Origin: CBFGTJ01 sp965651815
Lineage (GTDB): Bacteria; Actinomycetota; Acidimicrobiia; Acidimicrobiales; Microtrichaceae
Length of the DNA: 6,730 nucleotides
NCBI GenBank assembly: GCA_965651815.1
Contig: CBFGTJ010000174.1
Location: 1 to 6,730, forward strand
Reading direction: 5' to 3'
Position 1 is the stretch's first letter, and each line of letters begins with the position of its first letter. Under the pieces are notes generated by a model that saw nothing but the letters and a program-made list of their open reading frames with translations, was not told the origin of the DNA and ran no database searches. Both the position numbers and the translations under genes were made by a program. Positions 1-5,920 of this stretch are shown here, in pieces.

Positions 1-1
1 G

Positions 2-235
2 CTCGCGTTCCTCGGGATGGTCGTGCTGCGCTCCAGCGGCGTCCTGCCCGCGCAGGTCATCGACTGGGGCGGGACGGCCGAGTCCTGGCTCCTCGCGTCG
101 GCGCTCGTCGGGCTCGGCTCGGGCGTGCGCGTGCAGGACCTCCGCAAGCTCGGCGGGCCGACCCTGCTGCTCGGCCTGGCCTCGTGGGTGCTGGTCGCCG
201 GGGTGGCCTACGTGGGGGTCCGGCTCACGGCCTGA
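2..235 (+). CDS. C-terminal end of a YeiH-like (UPF0324) membrane protein, partial
   Basis: The reading frame is open from the left edge to the TGA at 233-235, giving the last 77 residues; the start lies outside the window. The fragment has two strongly hydrophobic segments separated by a short polar turn (VRVQDLRKLGG). The pattern LxSxGVLPxxV, then a hydrophobic helix ending in GLGxxVRVxDLRKLGGPxLLLGL, then a final helix, matches from memory the C-terminus of the YeiH/UPF0324 family. These are multi-helix inner-membrane proteins annotated as putative sulfate exporters. Family transport function is weakly established, so the substrate here is unknown. The gene ends about 115 nt before the regulator start, with a promoter-like region in between, so it is probably not part of the downstream operon. 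Another polytopic transporter family remains possible because only the tail is visible. Confidence 0.7.
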   Translation, partial: LAFLGMVVLRSSGVLPAQVIDWGGTAESWLLASALVGLGSGVRVQDLRKLGGPTLLLGLASWVLVAGVAYVGVRLTA

Positions 236-243
236 CGCCGGCT

Positions 244-273
244 TTGACGCCCGGACGAATTCATATGCACAAT
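244..273 (+). promoter_or_regulatory. Candidate promoter of the IclR-ligase-carboxyltransferase operon
   Basis: TTGACG at 244-249 matches five of six bases of a sigma-70-type -35 box. CACAAT at 268-273, 18 nt downstream, matches four of six bases of the -10 consensus. They sit at the edge of the only AT-rich island in this part of the window. If used, transcription would start near 280, downstream of the ATG at 272, which favours the internal GTG at 350 as the true regulator start. The assignment rests on sequence match alone. Confidence 0.4.
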
Positions 274-292
274 GATCACTATTCGCTATGAA
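260..292 (+). promoter_or_regulatory. Candidate operator: inverted repeat in an AT-rich island
   Basis: TTCATA (260-265) and TATGAA (287-292) form an inverted repeat with a 21-nt spacer. The right half also contains the smaller dyad TTC-N5-GAA (282-292), and TGATCA (273-278) sits near the centre. IclR-family repressors and activators commonly bind short palindromes next to their own promoters, and this site overlaps the proposed -10 and start point. Autoregulation by the adjacent IclR protein is therefore a reasonable inference but is not shown. The repeat arms are only six bases, so chance is not excluded. Confidence 0.35.
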
Positions 293-349
293 CGTGGTCA
301 GGTCTCTCACCAGGTGCAACGGGTCGACCTGCCCCCGAACGGGGGCGGC

Positions 350-1114
350 GTGACGTCGCTGAGCACCGTCGACCGTGCGATCGACGTGCTGACGGTCCTC
401 GCCGAGTCCGACCGCGGGCTCTCCAACGCCGAGGTCAGCTCCACCCTCGACCTCGACCGGTCCACCTGCCACCGGCTGCTCACCACGCTCGAGCGCCGTG
501 CGGTGGTCACCCGGGACGGCACCACCAAGCGCTTCCGGCCCGGCCCCTACCTCACCTACCTCGCGATGGCCGGCGCACCCGACGCCCGCTTGGTGGTCCA
601 CGAGGAGCTGCGCAGCCTCGTCGAGCTCTCCGGCGAGAGCGCCAGCTTCAGCCTCCTCGCGGGGGACCACTTCCACTGCGTCGCCCACCTCCGCTGCGGG
701 CACGAGCTGAGCTACAGCCCGGTCGCCGGGCGGTCCTACCCGCTGCAGAGCGCGGCGGCGGGCCTGGCGCTGTGGGCGTTCCAGGACGACCGGCTCGCCG
801 AGCGGCTGGTCGAGGAGGTCGCGCAGCGGGAGCCGTCGCTCGACGTGGAGGCCCTCCGGCGCGAGCTCGCCGACACCGTCGCCCGCGGCTACGCCCGCAG
901 CGCGGGGACGCGCTCACCGGGTGGGTGCTCGATCGCGGTGCCGGTGCTCGACCGCAACGGCGTCGCCCGCGGGGTCCTCACCCTCTCGGCCGCCGCCGAG
1001 CGGCTGCCGCTCGAGGAGCTCGAGCAGCTGGTCGCCCCGCTGTGCGAGTCCGCCGAGCGGCTCGCGAGGACGTTGCACTGGTCGGATGCGGAAGGAGGTC
1101 ATCGTGTGGCCTGA
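350..1114 (+). CDS. IclR-family transcriptional regulator
   Basis: Cytoplasmic DNA-binding regulator, probably controlling the operon it opens. From the GTG at 350 it has 254 residues, the usual IclR length. The N-terminal winged helix-turn-helix spans about residues 4-66: a TVDRAIDVLTVLAES helix, then LSNAEVSSTL and the recognition helix LDRSTCHRLLTTLERR, then a wing ending RFRPGP. The effector-binding domain follows (about 80-245), including the SYPLQSAAAGLALWAF stretch and a late GGCSIAVPVLDRNGVARGVLTLS segment typical of the family. A longer form from the ATG at 272 (280 residues) is open, but it lacks a good ribosome binding site, would place the start inside the likely promoter, and adds an atypical leader. 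A G-rich stretch at 342-346 could serve the GTG. The gene overlaps the ligase start by 11 nt, suggesting coupled translation. The ligand is presumably the acid or CoA ester handled by the operon (inference). Confidence 0.88.
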   Translation: MTSLSTVDRAIDVLTVLAESDRGLSNAEVSSTLDLDRSTCHRLLTTLERRAVVTRDGTTKRFRPGPYLTYLAMAGAPDARLVVHEELRSLVELSGESASFSLLAGDHFHCVAHLRCGHELSYSPVAGRSYPLQSAAAGLALWAFQDDRLAERLVEEVAQREPSLDVEALRRELADTVARGYARSAGTRSPGGCSIAVPVLDRNGVARGVLTLSAAAERLPLEELEQLVAPLCESAERLARTLHWSDAEGGHRVA

Positions 1115-2501
1115 GCCCGTCCACGGCGCTGCCCTCGCCGCAGCCCGACAGGAGAAGTGGGAGCGCACGCTGCCGCTGCTGTTCCGGGCACACCCCCACT
1201 ACCGGCGGGTCTTCGCCGAGCTGGGCATCGAGGAGGGCGACCTCCGCTCGTACGAGTCGATCAGCCGGCTCCCCGTCACGCAGAAGGACGACTTCATGCG
1301 TGCACCCGAGGACTTCCGGCTGCAGACCGCCGCGCTCGACGACGTGAGCGTGCCCGAGCGCACCGTCGCCCACGTGGTCCACACCACCGGCACGACCAGC
1401 GGTCGGCCCGCCCCCTTCTACGACACGAACTGGGACTACACGAGTCGGGTCTGGCAGCTGCGCGAGCTGTGCACGCGCATCGGCGTCTCACGCGAGGACA
1501 CCGTCGCCAACCTGTTCCCGCTCGGCGCCGTCCTGCACCAGGGCTTCCTCACCGCGCTGCACGGCCCGCTGGCGGTGGGCGCCAAGGTGATCACCGGCTA
1601 CACCGGCGCGCCGTCCACCCCCTTCGGCGTGTACCGGAGCACCGCCGAGGCGGTCGAGCTCATCGCCGAGCACCGTCCGACGGTCCTGTGGGGCATCGCC
1701 GGCTACGTCGCACGCGTCGTCGCCGAGTGCGAGGCCCAGCAGGTCTCCCTCGAGCGGGTCCGGCTGGCGTTCCTCGCCGGCGAGCCCGCCGGCCCCGAGT
1801 TCCGCAAGGCCTTCCACGCCCGGCTCGAGCGCTGCGGCGCCACCGACGTCGAGCTGCAGAACGGCTACGGGTTCACCGAGATGCAGGGCCCCTCGTGGCA
1901 CTGCGCGGCGGACGGGCCCTTCCACGTGCCCACCCCGGAGCAGTACTTCATCGAGGTCGTCGACCCCGACACCCACGCGCCGGTCCCCGACGGCGAGGAG
2001 GGGCTCGTCCTGGTGAGCCACCTGAACCGGCGCGGGACCGTGCTGCTGCGGTACGCGATGGGCGACCTGTGCGCCCTCGAGCACGGGCCGTGCCCCAACT
2101 GCGGCCTCGACGGCCCGCGGTTCGCGTTCCCGCCCCGCCGCACCGGCCGGCTGCTCAAGGTGAAGGGCACGCTGATCAACTCCGATGCCCTGCTCGAGGC
2201 CGTGTCGGAGGTGCCGGGCGTCGCGGAGTTCCAGGTCCGCATCGGCCACCGCGACCCGGGTGACGTGCTCTCCGGCGAGGAGATCCGCATCGAGTTCGTG
2301 CGGGTGGACGGCGTGGACGGCGCCGGCGACGTCGCCGAGGACATCCGCCGGGCCGCCGTCACGGCCACCGAGATCACCCCCACGGTCGTCGAGGAACCGA
2401 AGCTGCTGGAGCGCCTCGACGGCTCCTACAAGTTCAAGCGGCTGGTGGACGAGCGGGCGGTCCAGCCCGCACCCACCCGCGACGAGGAGGCCCTTCGATG
2501 A
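1104..2501 (+). CDS. PaaK-like adenylate-forming acyl-CoA ligase
   Basis: Probable cytoplasmic enzyme that activates a carboxylic acid with ATP and CoA to the acyl-CoA via an acyl-AMP. It has 465 residues from the GTG at 1104, chosen because AAGGAGGT (1092-1099) lies 4 nt upstream; an ATG at 1086 is in frame but would put that Shine-Dalgarno inside the gene. Visible ANL-superfamily motifs: phosphate loop HTTGTTSGRP (93-102), YGFTEM (255-260), the ribose-binding YAMGDL (317-322), and a C-terminal lysine in YKFKR (442-446). CPNCG (330-334) matches the CxCG/CxxCG element of phenylacetate-CoA ligases, and KVKGTLINSDALLEAV (352-367) replaces the PaaK KVRGVNVFPSQIE hinge. Overall spacing fits PaaK better than classical acyl-CoA synthetases. 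No other phenylacetate-pathway genes are present, so the substrate is unknown; an aromatic or cyclic acid is only the family default. It overlaps the first carboxyltransferase by ATGA (2498-2501). Confidence 0.85.
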   Translation: MWPEPVHGAALAAARQEKWERTLPLLFRAHPHYRRVFAELGIEEGDLRSYESISRLPVTQKDDFMRAPEDFRLQTAALDDVSVPERTVAHVVHTTGTTSGRPAPFYDTNWDYTSRVWQLRELCTRIGVSREDTVANLFPLGAVLHQGFLTALHGPLAVGAKVITGYTGAPSTPFGVYRSTAEAVELIAEHRPTVLWGIAGYVARVVAECEAQQVSLERVRLAFLAGEPAGPEFRKAFHARLERCGATDVELQNGYGFTEMQGPSWHCAADGPFHVPTPEQYFIEVVDPDTHAPVPDGEEGLVLVSHLNRRGTVLLRYAMGDLCALEHGPCPNCGLDGPRFAFPPRRTGRLLKVKGTLINSDALLEAVSEVPGVAEFQVRIGHRDPGDVLSGEEIRIEFVRVDGVDGAGDVAEDIRRAAVTATEITPTVVEEPKLLERLDGSYKFKRLVDERAVQPAPTRDEEALR

Positions 2502-4066
2502 GCGGCACGCAGCAACGATCGCTGGCAGACCTCACCGAGGAGCTGCACCGTCGCCGGCACGAGGTGAGCGACGAGGCACGACCCGACGCGGTCGCGCAGC
2601 AGCGCAAGTACGGCAAGTGGACGGCGCGCGAGCGCGTCGACGCGCTGGTGGACGAGGGCACCTTCGTCGAGCTCGGCGCCCTCGCCCGGGCGGGCTCGTC
2701 CACCGGGCTCATGGAGGGCTTCGAGACCCCCTCCGACGGCATCGTCGTCGGCCGGGCCGAGGTCGACGGCCGGCCGGTGGTCGTCGTCTCCTACGACTTC
2801 ACCGTCCTCGGCGGGTCGATGGGCAGCGTGCTGGACGCCAAGTTCGCCGCCGCCCGGCAGGTCTCGCTGCGGCACGGCATCCCGCTGATCATGTTCGTCG
2901 AGGGCGGCGGCGCCCGCATCAACGAGCGCATGGGCTCCACGACGATCCGCGGCCACGAGCGGTTCTCGGACCTGTGCCTGCTGTCGGGCTGGGCCCCGAT
3001 CCTCTGCGGCGTCGTCGGACCGACCTACGCCGGGCACGCCAACCTCGTCGCGCTCAGCGACTTCACCGTGATGGTGGAGGGCGCGAGCCTCGGGCTCGCC
3101 GGCCCCCGCCTCGTCGAGGCGGCCACCGGCGAGCGCATCGGCCTCGAGGACCTCGGCGCCTCGGTGCACGCGAACGAGATCGGCTCGGTCGAGCTCGCCG
3201 TGCCCGACGAGCAGTCGATGATCGACGCGTTCCGCCGGTACCTGTCGTACATGCCGGCGAACGCCTCGGAGCGCCCGCCGGTCGAGCCGTACGAGGCGTC
3301 GGGCGACGAGCGGCTCGGCGACGAGGTGCTCTCGCTCGTCCCCGAGTCGCTGAACCGCGCCTACGACATGCGGCGGCTGGTCCACCTGCTCGCGGACGAG
3401 GGCAGCGTGTTCGAGCTGAAGCCCACGTTCGCCCAGAACCTCATCACCGCCTTCGCCCGCTTCGGCGGCCACCCCGTCGGCGTCGTGGCGAACAACCCGA
3501 TGTTCTACGCGGGCGTGATGGACACCCCGGCCAGCGACAAGATGGCCCGCTTCGTCAACATCTGCGACGCGTTCGGCATCCCGGTGCTCGTGCTGTCGGA
3601 CGTGCCCGGCTACATGGTGGGCGTCGCCGCGGAGCGCACCAACATCGCCCGGCGCAGCATGCGCCCCCTGTGGGAGTTCGGCCAGGCGACGGTGCCGATC
3701 CTCACCGTCGTCGTCCGCAAGGCCTACGGGCTCGCCTACCACACGATGGGCGGCGCCGAGTTCCACCCGGTGTTCCTGGCCTGCTGGCCGTCCGCCCGGG
3801 TCAGCCCGATGGGCGCCGAGGGCGCGGCGAACGTGCTGCTCGGCAAGGACCCCGAGGCCACCGCGGAGCAGAAGGCCGAGCTGGCCGCCGAGTTCGCGGC
3901 GCTCGAGAGCCCCTTCGTCGCCGCCGAGGCGTTCAAGGTCGACGACGTGATCGATCCCCGCGACACGCGGGCGCTCGTCATCGACTCGCTGGAGTTCGTA
4001 CACCGCACGGGTCACACCTCCGGCCACTGGAGGCCGCCGAAGAAGCGAGGGATCGCGCCGTGCTGA
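2498..4066 (+). CDS. Acyl-CoA carboxyltransferase subunit 1 (PccB/MmdA-like)
   Basis: Carboxyltransferase of a biotin-dependent enzyme, moving a carboxyl group between biotin on a carrier protein and an acyl-CoA. It has 522 residues, the normal length of beta subunits such as PccB, AccD5 or the transcarboxylase 12S subunit. ATG 2498 is preceded by AGGAGG (2485-2490). The two crotonase-fold domains are both present: N-domain with GKWTARERVDALVDEGTF, an intact GGGARI oxyanion loop (136-141) and YAGH (177-180), ending in RRYLSYMP; C-domain with YDMRRLVHLL, VPGYMVG (369-375), RKAYG (407-411) and the familiar C-terminal PPKKRGIAP. By hand alignment to canonical PccB, the C-domain Gly-Ala oxyanion pair after the PGF/PGY loop is Ser387-Met388 here, which is unusual. 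Propionyl-, acetyl-, methylmalonyl- or another acyl-CoA substrate cannot be decided. It is probably co-transcribed and partnered with the next carboxyltransferase. Confidence 0.9.
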   Translation: MSGTQQRSLADLTEELHRRRHEVSDEARPDAVAQQRKYGKWTARERVDALVDEGTFVELGALARAGSSTGLMEGFETPSDGIVVGRAEVDGRPVVVVSYDFTVLGGSMGSVLDAKFAAARQVSLRHGIPLIMFVEGGGARINERMGSTTIRGHERFSDLCLLSGWAPILCGVVGPTYAGHANLVALSDFTVMVEGASLGLAGPRLVEAATGERIGLEDLGASVHANEIGSVELAVPDEQSMIDAFRRYLSYMPANASERPPVEPYEASGDERLGDEVLSLVPESLNRAYDMRRLVHLLADEGSVFELKPTFAQNLITAFARFGGHPVGVVANNPMFYAGVMDTPASDKMARFVNICDAFGIPVLVLSDVPGYMVGVAAERTNIARRSMRPLWEFGQATVPILTVVVRKAYGLAYHTMGGAEFHPVFLACWPSARVSPMGAEGAANVLLGKDPEATAEQKAELAAEFAALESPFVAAEAFKVDDVIDPRDTRALVIDSLEFVHRTGHTSGHWRPPKKRGIAPC

Positions 4067-4094
4067 CCGCAGGATCGACCACTGGAGGGCCGTC

Positions 4095-5636
4095 GTGTCC
4101 GGAATGACCTTCGACGAACGGATCGAGGAGCACGAGCGTCGCCGTGCCGCCGCGCTCGCGATGGGCGGTGAGGCGAAGCTCGAGCGTCGCCGCCAGGCCG
4201 GCGTGCTCAACGTGCGGGAGCGGATCGACCACCTCCTCGACGAGGGGACCTTCCGCGAGACCGGCCTGTTCGCCACCTCGATCGACCCCGCCCAGCGCGA
4301 CAGCACGCCCACCGACGGCAAGGTCACCGGCTACGGCAAGGTCGAGGGCCGGCCCGTCGCGGTCGTCGGCTACGACTTCACCGTCAAGGGCTCGTCGTCG
4401 AGCACGGTGAGCGAGCGCAAGATGTCGCACACGAAGCGCTCGGCGTCGCGGTGGGGCATGCCGATCGTGTACCTCGACGAGGCGACCGGGATCCGCATGC
4501 CCGACGCCATGGGCGGTGCGGGCATGGGCATGCTCGACCACCGCGACCGCTTCCTGCGGGAGCGGGTCAGCCCGTGGGCGACCGGCGTGTTCGGCTTCGC
4601 GTACGGCTCCGCGGCGTGGCACGCCGTGGCCGCCGACTTCGCGGTCGTGCGCAAGGGCGCCACGCTCGCGGTCTCGAGCCCCGGGCTCGTCGGGGCGGCC
4701 ACCGGCTCGGAGGTCGACTCCGAGGAGCTGGGCGGCTGGCGGGTGCACGCGGAGGTGACCGGGTTCGCGGACGCCGTCGCCGACTCCGACGAGGAGGCGA
4801 TCGACCTCATCCGCCGGTTCCTGTCGTACCTCCCGACGAACAACGCCGAGCCGCCGCCGACGGCCGAGGTGCCCGCCGGCTCGGGGAGCCGCGCGGAGGA
4901 GATCCTCGAGGTGCTGCCCGAGACGCCCTACCGCGTCTACGACACCCGCAAGGTGATCGACCTGGTCGTCGACCACGGCAGCTTCTTCGAGCTGAAGGAG
5001 CGGTTCGGTCGCAGCCTCGTCACGGGCCTCGCCCGCATCGAGGGCCAGGCGGTCGGGATCATCGGCAGCAACCCGATGTTCAAGGGCGGCGCCATCGACG
5101 TGGACGCCTGCACCAAGGCGATCTCGATGATCGTCCTGTGCGACTCGTTCAACCTGCCGATCGTCTTCCTCGTCGACCAGCCCGGGTTCCTCATCGGTGC
5201 GGACGCCGAGCGCAGCGGCATCCTCGGCAAGGTCATCAACTGGATGAACGCGCTGTCGCTCGTGACCGTGCCGCGCCTCACCGTCATCATGCGCAAGAGC
5301 TTCGGCCAGGCGTTCATGAACATGGGCGCCGGCGGCATGGCGGACGCGGTCGCCGCGTGGTGGACCGCGGACGTCAGCTTCATGGACCCGCGCACCGCCG
5401 TGCGGGTCGTGAACGGGGTCGACGAGCAGTCCGACCCGGAGCGCTTCGCCGCCGCGCTCGCCGAGATGGACCGCCCCCGCTCGGCCTACGACCTGGCCGC
5501 GGTGTTCGGCGCACACGACGTCATCGACCCCCGCCAGACGCGGGAGTGGCTCGCGTCGATGCTCGACGTGCACGCCCTCCGCCACACCGGCGGCGTCGGC
5601 CAGCACCGCCTCGCGAACTGGCCCACCAGTCACTGA
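4095..5636 (+). CDS. Acyl-CoA carboxyltransferase subunit 2 (divergent)
   Basis: Second, distinct carboxyltransferase of 513 residues. GTG 4095 is chosen because GGAGGG (4084-4089) lies 5 nt upstream; ATG 4104 would shorten it by three residues. The order matches the family: VRERIDHLLDEGTF, YDFTVKGSSSS, an N-domain oxyanion region, RRFLSYLPTNN, YDTRKVIDLVVDHGSFFELKERFG, IGSNPMFKGGAID, DQPGFLIGADAER (361-373), RKSFGQAF and a final HDVIDPRQTREWL segment. It is more divergent than its neighbour. The N-domain GGARI is DEATGIRM (128-135), so one oxyanion glycine is threonine; the canonical C-domain Gly-Ala position reads Val380-Ile381 by hand alignment; and the usual C-terminal PPKKxGxxP tail is absent. 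Overall length and fold motifs argue it is intact, not a pseudogene. It could be a second active site with different substrate specificity, a partner in a mixed hexamer, or a carboxyl-donor side of a transcarboxylase. It starts 28 nt after subunit 1. Confidence 0.87.
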   Translation: MSGMTFDERIEEHERRRAAALAMGGEAKLERRRQAGVLNVRERIDHLLDEGTFRETGLFATSIDPAQRDSTPTDGKVTGYGKVEGRPVAVVGYDFTVKGSSSSTVSERKMSHTKRSASRWGMPIVYLDEATGIRMPDAMGGAGMGMLDHRDRFLRERVSPWATGVFGFAYGSAAWHAVAADFAVVRKGATLAVSSPGLVGAATGSEVDSEELGGWRVHAEVTGFADAVADSDEEAIDLIRRFLSYLPTNNAEPPPTAEVPAGSGSRAEEILEVLPETPYRVYDTRKVIDLVVDHGSFFELKERFGRSLVTGLARIEGQAVGIIGSNPMFKGGAIDVDACTKAISMIVLCDSFNLPIVFLVDQPGFLIGADAERSGILGKVINWMNALSLVTVPRLTVIMRKSFGQAFMNMGAGGMADAVAAWWTADVSFMDPRTAVRVVNGVDEQSDPERFAAALAEMDRPRSAYDLAAVFGAHDVIDPRQTREWLASMLDVHALRHTGGVGQHRLANWPTSH

Positions 5637-5661
5637 ATCCCCCGATCCGGCTAGGAGACCC

Positions 5662-5883
5662 ATGGCCACCCAACCCGTCCACTCCGATCTCGCTGCATCG
5701 GTCCTGCAGGTGCTCGTCACCGAGGGCCAGGAGGTCGCCGAAGGCGACCCGATCCTCATCCTCGAGTCCATGAAGATGGAGATCCCGCTCACCGCCCCCG
5801 TGTCGGGCCGCGTCGCGAAGCTCCACGTCGCCGAGGGCGACTCGGTCGCGCAGGGCGCCGTCGCGGCAGAGATCGACGCCTGA
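5662..5883 (+). CDS. Minimal biotin carboxyl carrier protein
   Basis: Stand-alone biotinyl domain of 73 residues that carries the carboxyl group on biotin between active sites. The canonical biotinylation motif ESMKMEIP lies at 35-42 with target Lys38, exactly 35 residues from the C-terminus as is usual in biotin carriers. The flanking half-domain symmetry is clear: VLVTEGQEVAEGD before the motif and LHVAEGDSVAQG after it. It lacks the N-terminal linker and the longer body of classical AccB (about 150 residues) and resembles the mycobacterial TB7.3 and Bacillus BLAP small biotinyl proteins in length and motif. AGGAGA (5653-5658) precedes ATG 5662. It follows carboxyltransferase 2 by 25 nt and is its likely partner. 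Biotin would be attached by a BirA-type ligase encoded elsewhere. A lipoyl domain is unlikely because the MKM motif is retained. Confidence 0.94.
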   Translation: MATQPVHSDLAASVLQVLVTEGQEVAEGDPILILESMKMEIPLTAPVSGRVAKLHVAEGDSVAQGAVAAEIDA

Positions 5884-5920
5884 CCACCACGACCACACCG
5901 AACCCACCAGAGGAGTCCCC

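Noticed and set aside
220..242. Short CCGGC/GCCGG hairpin at the end of the YeiH-like gene followed by TTT
   Set aside because: Only five base pairs with a 12-nt loop, and it runs into the proposed -35 box. This is expected by chance in GC-rich DNA and is too weak to call a terminator.
1104..2501. Naming the ligase paaK
   Set aside because: Motifs support the PaaK-like family, but the hinge sequence differs and no phenylacetate-pathway genes accompany it, so a phenylacetate-specific name would overstate the evidence.
4067..4094. Gap between the two carboxyltransferases examined for a regulatory element or small gene
   Set aside because: It holds only the ribosome binding site of the next gene; no dyad, promoter or reading frame is evident.
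2185..4107. 640-codon + strand frame overlapping the ligase and carboxyltransferase 1
   Set aside because: It is out of frame with two genes that have intact motifs and good ribosome binding sites, and its arginine/proline-rich translation is typical of a shifted GC-rich frame.
2426..4327. 633-codon open frame on the - strand
   Set aside because: It lies opposite carboxyltransferase 1, which has clear family motifs. Long antisense frames are expected in GC-rich coding DNA, and its translation is low-complexity and without recognisable domains.
3978..5792. 604-codon open frame on the - strand
   Set aside because: It is opposite carboxyltransferase 2 and the carrier gene. The same GC-bias artefact explains it, and the product is an arginine-, glycine- and valine-rich sequence with no family resemblance.
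5884..5920. A/C-rich leader before bioY considered as a biotin operator or riboswitch
   Set aside because: It is 37 nt with no palindrome and no secondary structure potential; apart from the Shine-Dalgarno nothing supports a regulatory site.
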